From positions 1 through 51,012 of the forward strand of contig CALBGI010000077.1 in NCBI GenBank assembly GCA_937893675.1: DNA of 51,012 bases, given 5' to 3'. Each line of letters opens with the position of its first letter. Within the stretch, counting starts at the first letter, position 1. The translations under genes and the position numbers were made by a program. The notes beneath the pieces are model-generated. The model was not told the origin of the DNA and ran no database searches. It saw only the letters and a list, made by a program, of their open reading frames with translations. Below are positions 1-7,744 of this stretch, in pieces. Origin of the DNA: an uncultured Blautia sp. (GTDB lineage: Bacteria > Bacillota > Clostridia > Lachnospirales > Lachnospiraceae).

Positions 1-27
1 TTGATTTTTTCGTTCAAATCCTTTCAA
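1..27 (-). CDS. 5' end of a gene running off the left edge (possibly DUF3795 family)
   Basis: Reading leftward on the minus strand, an AAGGAG at 41-36 lies 8 nt before a TTG codon at 27-25, followed by an open frame to the window edge (MKGFERKNQ). A promoter sits just upstream. The first residues resemble, from memory, the start of small cysteine-rich DUF3795 proteins of Lachnospiraceae, but nine residues are too few to be sure. Seen: ribosome binding site, start codon and promoter. Inferred: the family. Confidence 0.3.
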
Positions 28-67
28 AATATCAACTCCTTACAACTTCCAATTTATCTATACCAAT

Positions 68-97
68 ATTATATCACGCTCTTTTAAGCGTTGTCAT
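68..97 (-). promoter_or_regulatory. Promoter for the gene at the left edge
   Basis: Minus-strand -35 ATGACA (97-92), an 18-nt spacer and -10 TATAAT (73-68). The spacer holds a short dyad (ACGCT / AGCGT) that could be an operator. It lies 27 nt upstream of the ribosome binding site of the partial gene. The stretch 118-386 to its right holds no gene I can support. Confidence 0.45.
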
Positions 98-386
98 TTC
101 TTTTCTGCTTTTGCATTGCTTACGCAACAAGTCCTTGACAAACCATACACAAATAAGTTTTGGTACAATCAAGCAGAAATGAAATAATCTGCTGTTTCAT
201 TGCATAGAAAAAGACTCTCTGTTTTAAGTGTCATTCTTCCATAACTCTGTATTTCTTCGTATAAGTCGTTAAATAAGACTCTTTCATTTGTTGTAATTTA
301 ACAGCAAATTGGTTAATATTTTTCCTTTTAAATTCCTCTAAACGCTGTATTTATGCAGATAATTTTTTTTGTTCTCTCTTTAGCAG

Positions 387-423
387 AAAAAAGAAACCGA
401 ACAATACTTCCGGTTTCTTTTTC
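387..423 (-). terminator. Terminator of the ROK-ABC operon
   Basis: A 12-bp stem AAAAAGAAACCG / CGGTTTCTTTTT around an 11-nt loop, immediately after the stop of the ATPase gene on the minus strand. The flanking A and T runs would let it stop transcription in either direction. Confidence 0.8.
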
Positions 424-440
424 AATATTCCTTAATTATT

Positions 441-1958
441 TTAAGACTGTACAGCTACCAAAAGAGCACTCTCAGACAACACATCTGTTCCTCTCCGCAG
501 TTCTTGACATATCTTTCCCTGCTTCATAATCAACACCCTGTCACATACACGCGCCAGATGATCGAATTCTGAAGATACAAGAATCACACCGCTCCCACTG
601 TCAGCAATAGAACCAATAATTCTACAGATACTGTCTTTCGCCTCCACATCTACTCCAACCGTTGGATCATCCAGCATCAAAATATCCGGGTGTAAAAAAA
701 TACTTTTTCCAAAAACAACTTTCTGCTGATTTCCTCCTGACAGGTTACGAAGTTCCTGGTGGATTCCTGTGGTTTTGATATCCAGTCTGGAAACCAAATT
801 TTCAGCCTCTTCATCTGCTTTTTTGTCATTGATACAGGTGTTTTTTACAAAACGTTTCCAGGCTGAAATAAAAAAATTCATTTTTACAGAATGGATATCT
901 ACGATTCCAGCTTTTCTTCGATCTTCCGGAATCATAAATACGCCTCCAGCTACTGATTTCCATGGTTTTCTTCCCGTAACATCCTTCTCACGCAAAATAA
1001 CCCTTCCGCTTTTCGGTGTCATCAAACCATACACGCACTTTAGAAGCTCTGTTCTGCCACTTCCCATTAAACCGGCAATTCCCACAATTTCTCCAGGATA
1101 TACGTCCATGTCGATCCCGTTTACTTTTCCATCCGTACTTTGTAAATTTTTAATATTCAGCAGCGGATCTTTCGTATAATCAACCGGATTTTCTCTCACA
1201 ATGGATTCTTCCCGGACTTCCCGTCCAACCATCGCTTCTACCATCATGGGAATCGTCAGCTGCTCTACGGGTAAATCAAGGGCCACTGTCCCATTAAAAA
1301 GAATTACCGCACGATTACAAATTTCCACAATTTCCCGCATATGGTGCGAGATCAGAATAATAGCAACACCTTTTTTCTGTACCTTTCGCATAAATTCAAA
1401 GAGAAGATCAATTTCCCTCTGCGTTAAGGATGCCGTCGGCTCATCCAAAATCAATACATGAGGCTTTTTTAGCATTGCCTTTATAATTTCCACCACTTGC
1501 TGTCTTCCAATAGGCAGTTCTCCTGTTTCTGCATTAGGATCAATATCCGTAATTCCGAATTCCTCAAATGCCTCGCGCGCACGTCTCAGACACTCCTTTT
1601 CATCAATACAAATCCCTTTATAAGGTTCATCATTCAGAAACAGATTCTGTACCACAGTTAACGATGGAACCAGCGAAAGCTCCTGATAAACCATAGCAAT
1701 CCCCTGCCTTGCAGCATCCTGAGCATTGCTGATTTCTACAGTTCTTCCATCAATCAGAATAGAGCCCGAATCCTTGGTATATATACCATTTACGATTTTC
1801 ATTAAAGTAGATTTTCCTGCTCCATTCCCTCCAAGCAATCCCATGATTGCCCCTTTTTCTACTGCAAAAGAAACACCCTTTAATACCTGATTTTGATAGA
1901 ACGATTTATAGATTTCCTTCAGCTCCAAAGCATTTTCATTCTTTAACAATTCGGCCAC
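441..1958 (-). CDS. Sugar ABC transporter, double-domain ATPase (RbsA/MglA type)
   Basis: A 505-residue ATPase with two fused ABC domains, the size of RbsA/MglA. The N-half has Walker A GGNGAGKST (about residue 43), a Q-loop and Walker B VLILDEP. The C-half has the relaxed Walker A GLMGSGRTEL typical of RbsA second domains, signature SGGNQQK and Walker B ILMLDDP. It powers import by the permease and binding protein encoded upstream in the same operon. The start is GTG, overlapping the racemase gene by 16 bp, and no strong ribosome binding site is seen, so translation is probably coupled. It is last in the operon and followed by a terminator. The substrate is unknown: RbsABC-type systems take pentoses, hexoses, autoinducers and polyols. 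Confidence 0.93.
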   Translation of the reverse strand: MAELLKNENALELKEIYKSFYQNQVLKGVSFAVEKGAIMGLLGGNGAGKSTLMKIVNGIYTKDSGSILIDGRTVEISNAQDAARQGIAMVYQELSLVPSLTVVQNLFLNDEPYKGICIDEKECLRRAREAFEEFGITDIDPNAETGELPIGRQQVVEIIKAMLKKPHVLILDEPTASLTQREIDLLFEFMRKVQKKGVAIILISHHMREIVEICNRAVILFNGTVALDLPVEQLTIPMMVEAMVGREVREESIVRENPVDYTKDPLLNIKNLQSTDGKVNGIDMDVYPGEIVGIAGLMGSGRTELLKCVYGLMTPKSGRVILREKDVTGRKPWKSVAGGVFMIPEDRRKAGIVDIHSVKMNFFISAWKRFVKNTCINDKKADEEAENLVSRLDIKTTGIHQELRNLSGGNQQKVVFGKSIFLHPDILMLDDPTVGVDVEAKDSICRIIGSIADSGSGVILVSSEFDHLARVCDRVLIMKQGKICQELRRGTDVLSESALLVAVQS

Positions 1959-3133
1959 CCCATTATTTTGCCATCACTATCATAGATACCTTCCACCACT
2001 GGCTGTCCTGCAGAAATACCGGACACCGGAACCACAAATGCACGCGTCACAAAAGCCTGCGCCCGGAATCCAAACACTACGGTATCTCCCTGTGATACAG
2101 CAGCTCCTGACTCTAGTATTCCATAATAATCAATGGATTCCGGTTTCGGCATACTGCACGTCACAAGATTTTTCTTCGCCTCAGACGCCGAATTTCCTAC
2201 ACAGGCTTTTACATCATAGGGAGAAAATACCGGATCAATATACATCCCACCGCCATAGCAATACCCTTGTTCTTTATAAAAATGACAAACCTCTGAAACA
2301 TAAACCATTGACGGCGTCTCTTCCAAATCCAAAAATGCATGTAAGGGTGTCGTTCCAGTCATACCGTGCCCAGGCTCTACCTGAGTAACTCCACTTTTCG
2401 CCATTTCTTCAAATAAATGTAAGGAAGTTGTGCCCGGAGCATTTATTTCCATGTTTAAAAAGCCGGCCTCTTCCAATCTCTTTTTTGCTTCCAAAAGCGT
2501 ATAATAGTTATGAGTATGTTTCACTTCCATGCTGTTTTCATCAAAAAGCTGTGTTGGAAATGTAGTAATTCCGGCAAATTTAAGCCCCGGCATCTCATCA
2601 ATCGCTTTCGCAATTTCCACAATTTTTTCCGCCGGAAATCCGCCTTCATGACCTGTGTAATAAATATCGCCGTCCGCATAAATCCGTGCCATTACCTTTT
2701 GCTTTTTTCCATTAGGAAGCGCGTCTGAAATTGCTCTTGCCTTTTCCAAGCTATATACTGTCCAGTATTCTGGTTCCATGGCCACGGCAGCAGCGGTTTC
2801 TCCTGCCGGAACTTGTACGAGATGACCCAAATGCCCAATTTTCATTCCTGCCTCATGAACTCTGCGCGCATCTGCCATATCCACGCAAACGCAGCCGTCT
2901 GCCCCGGCTTCTTTCAAAGCTTGAATAATAATCGGATTTCGTCCTATCTGTTTTGTCATAGGATATACTTTCATTCCATTTTTATGGGCAAGACTCACCA
3001 TCTTCTTTACATTTTCTCTTATCGTGTCAACATCCAGAACGTATGCGTTAGCCGGAATTCTGTATGATTGATGTAAATCTACTGCCGCTGTAATTAACGC
3101 TTCATTTCTCTCTAAAATCTTTTTTAAAAACAT
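1943..3133 (-). CDS. YhfX-like PLP-dependent racemase (alanine racemase fold)
   Basis: A 396-residue protein of the fold-III PLP family. The N-terminal barrel carries the block MTKQIGRNP, whose Lys61 is the expected Schiff-base lysine; this block and the overall length match E. coli YhfX, annotated as an amino-acid racemase of unknown substrate. The start ATG has GGGGGG seven nt upstream. The gene sits inside a sugar-type ABC operon, between permease and ATPase, which is unusual and suggests the imported compound has an amino group or amino-acid part. The family assignment is fairly firm; racemisation itself is inferred from family. D-threonine-aldolase-like activity is an alternative. Confidence 0.8.
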   Translation of the reverse strand: MFLKKILERNEALITAAVDLHQSYRIPANAYVLDVDTIRENVKKMVSLAHKNGMKVYPMTKQIGRNPIIIQALKEAGADGCVCVDMADARRVHEAGMKIGHLGHLVQVPAGETAAAVAMEPEYWTVYSLEKARAISDALPNGKKQKVMARIYADGDIYYTGHEGGFPAEKIVEIAKAIDEMPGLKFAGITTFPTQLFDENSMEVKHTHNYYTLLEAKKRLEEAGFLNMEINAPGTTSLHLFEEMAKSGVTQVEPGHGMTGTTPLHAFLDLEETPSMVYVSEVCHFYKEQGYCYGGGMYIDPVFSPYDVKACVGNSASEAKKNLVTCSMPKPESIDYYGILESGAAVSQGDTVVFGFRAQAFVTRAFVVPVSGISAGQPVVEGIYDSDGKIMGWPNC

Positions 3134-3145
3134 ACATTGTCCCCC

Positions 3146-4096
3146 CTAGTCACTTACTTTTTCTCTCAGACTTAGAGATACGGCCAGAATAATTACCAAT
3201 CCCCGCGCAATCATCTGTGCATTCACGCTCAGTCCCATCAACAATAACCCATTGTTTAACATTCCAATGACAAGAGAGCCAAGAAATGTTCCAAATACCG
3301 TTCCTTTTCCGCCGCTGAAACTGGTCCCACCGATCACTACAGCCGCAATTATATTCATGTTGTCATTTTCGCCATATGTATAGCGCGCCCCATGCATACG
3401 CCCTGCATAGAGAATACCAGCCAGCGATGCGGTCAGTCCACAGATAACCATAGCCAGAAATTTTATTTTTCCAGTATTAATGCCGGAATAACGCGCAGCC
3501 GTTTCACTTCCTCCTACAGCCAGAACAGCCCGGCCAAAAGAGGTTTTCTTATAAACATATTGTCCAACTGCAGTCACAACGATGGTCCACAGAAACAACG
3601 ACGGAATCACTCCAATATTTCCAGAACCAAAATAGTGATTAAACGTAGCATCTGTGATCGTCACTGCTTCCAAATCAGTCAGTGCCCTTGCAATTCCCAC
3701 ATAAATGCTGCTGGTTCCAAGTGTCACAATAAAAGCAGGAATACGGCATTTCACCAAAATCAATCCATTCACTGCCCCGCAAAGAAGACCGATACAGATA
3801 CCTGCAAAAAGTCCAACAACGGTAGGCATTTTCTGGAGCACCAGGGCGGTTACCAGCGCAGCCGTTGCTGTAACACCCCCTGTAGATAAATCAATCTGAC
3901 CTGCTGTAATTGCAAATGTCATGCCAACTGCTGCCACTGAAATCATTGCTGTTTGACGCAAAATATTCATAATATTATTGGCTGTCAGAAATTTTCCCGG
4001 AAGCAGAACAGAAAACCCCAGAAAAACTATGAAAAAGCTAATATATACAATAAATCTGCTAAAATTGATATTTTTTAATTTGTATTTTTCCCGCAT
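3146..4096 (-). CDS. Sugar ABC transporter permease (RbsC type)
   Basis: A 316-residue polytopic membrane protein of the BPD_transp_2/RbsC family. It shows the family's ITAGQIDLSTGG block (about residue 65), several hydrophobic helices throughout, and the conserved Gly-rich stretch AAVVIGGTSFSGGKGT near residue 250. It would form a homodimeric channel energised by the double-domain ATPase encoded two genes downstream. The spacing is 35 nt from the binding-protein gene and 12 nt from the racemase gene, consistent with one transcript. Confidence 0.93.
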   Translation of the reverse strand: MREKYKLKNINFSRFIVYISFFIVFLGFSVLLPGKFLTANNIMNILRQTAMISVAAVGMTFAITAGQIDLSTGGVTATAALVTALVLQKMPTVVGLFAGICIGLLCGAVNGLILVKCRIPAFIVTLGTSSIYVGIARALTDLEAVTITDATFNHYFGSGNIGVIPSLFLWTIVVTAVGQYVYKKTSFGRAVLAVGGSETAARYSGINTGKIKFLAMVICGLTASLAGILYAGRMHGARYTYGENDNMNIIAAVVIGGTSFSGGKGTVFGTFLGSLVIGMLNNGLLLMGLSVNAQMIARGLVIILAVSLSLREKVSD

Positions 4097-4131
4097 TCTA
4101 TAACTCCCTTCAGCCGGTGACGCGCTTTCCT

Positions 4132-5250
4132 TTATTTGCCCAATGCCTCCAGCACATCATCACTCGGCTTTGTATTCATAGCCGCCATCCAGCTTTCCTC
4201 AATATTGTCTTTTGTCATGCGAATACAGTCGCTTACCACATATGTAGGTGTTTCTTCGCCCAATAAATCCAATACTGCCAGTTTTACCATAGTTGCACCA
4301 ATCTGGTACGGCATATCCGCTGATTTGCCATATACAATGCCATCTGTTGCCATCTCAAGATCATTGTTTCCTCCAAGGTCAATGGTAACAAGCTTTGTAT
4401 CATAACCTGCGGAACGAATTTCAGCAACAACCGGTTCTGCCGCCACATCCCAGGATACATAAATTGCATCCAAATCCGGATTCTGCGTCAACATCGCAGA
4501 TGCAACTTCCCCAGTAGCCGTCTCCTCTGCAAATCCCATCATGCTTGCAATTTCAATATCTGGATAATCTTCCAGAATACTGCGCACAAACTGATTATCC
4601 CTGTTGTTCGTCACCGTATAATCGGAGTCATAATAAATAATACCGATTTTTCCAGCACCACCAATGGATTCTGCAATTAAATCCGCACAGGTTCTTCCCA
4701 TGCCATACTGGTCTCCTGTGCAAACAGCTACATACTGTTCTCCTCCAACATAATCATTCACTGAATTGTCAGCAAAAACAATTTTCACACCTGCATCCAC
4801 TGCCGGCTGATATGCCGTTGTTCCGCTGACCGGATCTACTGGGAGAGTCAGCATAATATCAGGATTCAGAGAAAGCGCCGTTTCTATCTGTGTGGCCTGC
4901 TGCGCGGGATCAAATTCTGCATCTGCAGTCGTTACAATTTCAATCCCCATCTTTTCACATTCACTTTTTGCCCCATCGGTCATGCCATTATACCACTCAC
5001 CAGCTCCTGCCCAGAGCATTGCCAGCGTTAAATCCATCTCAGAAGCTTTTTTATACTGTTCTTCTGTGAGTTCCACATCGACTGCGGGTACAGCTGCTTC
5101 CCCATTCGGCCCTTCCGCAAAAGTCCCCACCGCATTGTCATGATTGGGAATCATTGTAAGAAATTCGCTTTCCTCCTGCGCACCTACCGGTATTGCAAAC
5201 GCTGATACCGCCATCATTGCCGCTACTGCCACTGTCCATCTTTTTTTCAT
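4132..5250 (-). CDS. Secreted sugar-binding protein of an RbsB-like ABC importer
   Basis: A 372-residue periplasmic-binding-protein fold (Peripla_BP_4/RbsB type). It has paired alpha/beta lobes, LTLPVDPVSG near residue 138 in place of the usual IISPVD-like motif, and AIYVSWDVAA in the second lobe. I chose the ATG at 5250 because GGAGG lies 8 nt upstream; ATGs at 5256 and 5265 are too close to or upstream of that site. The signal peptide (MKKRW then hydrophobic residues to VGAQ) has no lipobox cysteine, and the first Cys is about 95 residues in. That is unexpected for a Gram-positive binding protein, which is normally a lipoprotein. The ligand is unknown. Confidence 0.9.
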   Translation of the reverse strand: MKKRWTVAVAAMMAVSAFAIPVGAQEESEFLTMIPNHDNAVGTFAEGPNGEAAVPAVDVELTEEQYKKASEMDLTLAMLWAGAGEWYNGMTDGAKSECEKMGIEIVTTADAEFDPAQQATQIETALSLNPDIMLTLPVDPVSGTTAYQPAVDAGVKIVFADNSVNDYVGGEQYVAVCTGDQYGMGRTCADLIAESIGGAGKIGIIYYDSDYTVTNNRDNQFVRSILEDYPDIEIASMMGFAEETATGEVASAMLTQNPDLDAIYVSWDVAAEPVVAEIRSAGYDTKLVTIDLGGNNDLEMATDGIVYGKSADMPYQIGATMVKLAVLDLLGEETPTYVVSDCIRMTKDNIEESWMAAMNTKPSDDVLEALGK

Positions 5251-5310
5251 CTTCATTTCCTCCATTCATTTTTGTTTTTGCTATTTATATTAAGTGTCCC
5301 CACCTAATCC

Positions 5311-6240
5311 CTATTCCGTACGATAAAGCTTTTGTGCAAACTGCAGACCATCTTCTGCCGGTGAATTTACGGGACTCAAAAATTTCAGCTGACAATCTGA
5401 AAGCTTTTTTTCCACACCTTCTATCACGCTCTGACGAAAACTTTCATTTCGAAAAATACCGCCAACGGTTACGATGGAAAACGGATATGTAAAGTTCACT
5501 TTTCGACATAACACAACAATCTGTTCTATTATGTATTCTGTTGCTTTATTTATAATTTCTCTGCACAAAGAATCCCCCTGTTGTGCATGTTTAAAAACAT
5601 AGGAAGATACTGCCGCAACCTCAGATACCGAAAGAGCTGCCAACGTCCACGCAAGTTCCGTATGCGGCTTTTGAAATGCTTCCGCTATTTCTTTATACAC
5701 TGGTCTTGTCTCTTCATTTATGCCATCATACCACCGAATTACTTTCTTTAAAATTTGTGCTCCTATCCAATAACCAGATCCATAGTCCGAAAGAGGACTC
5801 CCCCATCCGCCAACACGAGCCTTCAATCCAAATGCATCATACGCACATACAATGGAGCCTGTCCCTGCCACCACGCAAACCCCGTCTTCATCTGAAAGCG
5901 CTCGGAAAATTGCCTCTGTATCATTGCAAACAAAGAGCTTATTCTCGTCAAATCCTTTTTGAAGCATAATGCTTTTATAAATTTGCTTATCTCTCTGGGT
6001 ATCACATCCTGCAATCGCCATTACAATCCCCACAATTTCTTCCTTTTTGCATCCCAGAACAGACAACATTTGTTCAAATGCTCCATGCAATGTTTTTGAA
6101 ACAGCGTCCAGTCCTGAAGATTTATAATTTGAGCATCCGAAAGAATCGTCATACAGCTTTCTGCCCTGTTTATCACAAGCACAGATTCTTGTCTTTGTTC
6201 CCCCTCCATCTACTGAAACCCATATCTTTTTCGCTTCCAA
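5311..6240 (-). CDS. BadF/BadG-type sugar kinase (N-acetylglucosamine/muramate kinase-like)
   Basis: An ASKHA-fold kinase of the BadF/BadG/BcrA/BcrD family, about 309 residues. Phosphate-1 loop VDGGGTKTR is at residues 10-18, a phosphate-2-like VVAGTGSIVCAY in the middle, and an adenosine-type VGGIFRNE near the C-terminus. The family includes GlcNAc kinases and the clostridial MurK kinase. I place the start at TTG 6240, because AAGGAG lies exactly 8 nt upstream and directly follows the ROK stop codon. In-frame starts at 6267 (ATG) and 6291 (TTG) would overlap the ROK gene and lack a correctly spaced site. It probably phosphorylates the sugar imported by the downstream ABC system. Confidence 0.82.
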   Translation of the reverse strand: MEAKKIWVSVDGGGTKTRICACDKQGRKLYDDSFGCSNYKSSGLDAVSKTLHGAFEQMLSVLGCKKEEIVGIVMAIAGCDTQRDKQIYKSIMLQKGFDENKLFVCNDTEAIFRALSDEDGVCVVAGTGSIVCAYDAFGLKARVGGWGSPLSDYGSGYWIGAQILKKVIRWYDGINEETRPVYKEIAEAFQKPHTELAWTLAALSVSEVAAVSSYVFKHAQQGDSLCREIINKATEYIIEQIVVLCRKVNFTYPFSIVTVGGIFRNESFRQSVIEGVEKKLSDCQLKFLSPVNSPAEDGLQFAQKLYRTE

Positions 6241-6256
6241 TTTATTTTCTCCTTCC

Positions 6257-7321
6257 CTAGCTAACATCTGTAAACCAATTTTTTTGCGCAACTCCTTCTT
6301 GACATAAATATATCAGCCCATCAATGCCAATTTGAGGATTTGAGGTATATCTTACCTGCGGAACACAAGTTCGCGGAATGTATTTTTCTATCTCTTTCTC
6401 AATTACTTTCGTAGTGTTTTCATCAATTTCATCACAATAAATTACTACGGCTTCCGGATTAATAACAGTAATACAGTAAACCAGCGCCTTGGAAATTTCT
6501 GTACAAAACTGCTTCTTGTACTCTTGATTTTCACTATTTTCTTTTATCTTTGTCCTTAAAAAAGTCAAACATTTTTCCAGATTCCCCCCGTTCATTCCTG
6601 ATGGCATATAACCAAACTCTCCGGCAAAACTACCGTTTCCCTTATAAAGAGTCCCATTCAATAAAATTCCGGCACCAAGACCATTTCCAATATATAAAAA
6701 GATAATGTTATCCAAATTATTCAAACAGAGATTCCTGTAGCCAACCGTCATAAGCTTAACGTCATTTTCGATACACACAGGCAATCCGTAACGTTTTTTT
6801 ATCATTTCCGAAAGATAAATTCCCTCAAAATCCGGCAGCAGCGGAATTCCTTCTATTCTTCCATCTTTTCGCACAATCCCCGGTACTCCCACTCCAATCC
6901 CCATACTTCGACTTGACTGTTTCAATAAAAGTTCCAATAAATTGAGCAAGGTTTCTACTTGTGAACCACATTCCGCATGAATTGCTTCACATTGGGTCTT
7001 ATATGTAATGGCACCGGTTATATTCACTACATACCCCAGCCATTTTCCGCCCATATAATAGACTGCCGCAAACGTCCCAAAATTTTCATTTACAATATAA
7101 GTTCTTGCTTTCCTGCCGGCACCAGGACATTTTTGAATTGCATCTTCAACAGCGTATCCTTCTGCTACAAGCTCATCTGTAATTTTATTTACCGTAGGAA
7201 GACTTAAATGGGTTAAATGCGACAATTCCGGCTTTGTAATAGGTCCTTCTTCTTTGATCAGCTTTTGAATGAGATTTTTATTATGCTTTTTTAAGGTCCG
7301 CGGCCGTCCTGCTTTTTCCAT
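6257..7321 (-). CDS. ROK-family transcriptional repressor
   Basis: A 354-residue NagC/XylR-type regulator. The N-terminal winged helix (KPELSHLTHLSLPTVNKITDEL, given here as residues about 27-48) precedes a ROK sugar-binding domain with GVGVPGIV and GNGLGAGI. The usual CxCGxxGC zinc motif is missing: the equivalent stretch reads MNGGNLEKC. The start ATG 7321 has AGGAG 8 nt upstream; an upstream in-frame extension is not supported. It is the first gene of the operon and likely binds the dyad beside its own promoter, with the imported sugar or its phosphate as inducer. Confidence 0.88.
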   Translation of the reverse strand: MEKAGRPRTLKKHNKNLIQKLIKEEGPITKPELSHLTHLSLPTVNKITDELVAEGYAVEDAIQKCPGAGRKARTYIVNENFGTFAAVYYMGGKWLGYVVNITGAITYKTQCEAIHAECGSQVETLLNLLELLLKQSSRSMGIGVGVPGIVRKDGRIEGIPLLPDFEGIYLSEMIKKRYGLPVCIENDVKLMTVGYRNLCLNNLDNIIFLYIGNGLGAGILLNGTLYKGNGSFAGEFGYMPSGMNGGNLEKCLTFLRTKIKENSENQEYKKQFCTEISKALVYCITVINPEAVVIYCDEIDENTTKVIEKEIEKYIPRTCVPQVRYTSNPQIGIDGLIYLCQEGVAQKNWFTDVS

Positions 7322-7360
7322 ACATATCACTCCTAAAAACAAATTCTCCGCAAAAATTAA

Positions 7361-7381
7361 TTAATAAACTTTATTTATTAA
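7361..7381. promoter_or_regulatory. Candidate ROK operator (dyad)
   Basis: TTAATAAA / TTTATTAA, 8-bp perfect arms separated by CTTTA, directly downstream of the -10 box of the ROK operon. A bound repressor here would block the start point. Position and symmetry are seen; the assignment to this ROK protein is inferred. Confidence 0.4.
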
Positions 7382-7382
7382 A

Positions 7383-7412
7383 AATATACCATGTTTTGTT
7401 ATTTTCTGTCAA
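7383..7412 (-). promoter_or_regulatory. Sigma-A promoter of the ROK-kinase-ABC operon
   Basis: -35 TTGACA (7412-7407), 18-nt spacer, -10 TATATT (7388-7383), about 60 nt upstream of the ROK start codon. Confidence 0.7.
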
Positions 7413-7481
7413 TTGATAATATAGCCATAAATTCTACTTCTATTTTTGTCAAAAACAAACAATTAATTAAATTTTAGCAAT

Positions 7482-7524
7482 AAATAAAGCACCAGCCAGG
7501 ATTTCTCCCTCTGATGCTTTATTT
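7482..7524 (-). terminator. Terminator of csoR-copA
   Basis: AAATAAAGCA / TGCTTTATTT stem of 10 bp around a 23-nt loop, just past the copA stop on the minus strand. The base of the stem supplies the U-rich 3' end. Confidence 0.6.
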
Positions 7525-7540
7525 CTCTCTGATATCAACT

Positions 7541-7744
7541 TTACTCTACACTCACGACCTCATAACCGGCTTCCACTACTGCCTGTTTCAGCGCTTCCCT
7601 GTCAACCTCTTTGGAAGCGCTGATATAAGCCGCTTTCTCCTCCAGATTGACATCTGCACTGACGCCCTCAAACGCCTCAAGTGCCTTTTTTACTGCTGCC
7701 TGGCAGTGCGGGCACATCATTCCGTTGATCTTCATTGTAATCAT
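7541..7744 (-). CDS. Possible internally initiated CopZ-like copper chaperone inside copA
   Basis: Within copA, AAGGAGG (7759-7753) sits 8 nt before an in-frame ATG at 7744. Starting there gives a 67-residue protein beginning MITMKINGMMCPHC, which is the length and layout of a free-standing CopZ chaperone with its CxxC copper site. The sequence signal is as good as any true start in this window. That it is used in vivo is inference; the same codons also encode the C-terminal domain of the long CopA form. Confidence 0.45.
   Translation of the reverse strand: MITMKINGMMCPHCQAAVKKALEAFEGVSADVNLEEKAAYISASKEVDREALKQAVVEAGYEVVSVE

Noticed and set aside
118..386. Possible gene or RNA in the left intergenic stretch
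   Set aside because: Only short frames and weak hairpins are present; a TTGACA at about 136 has no -10 at a usable distance.
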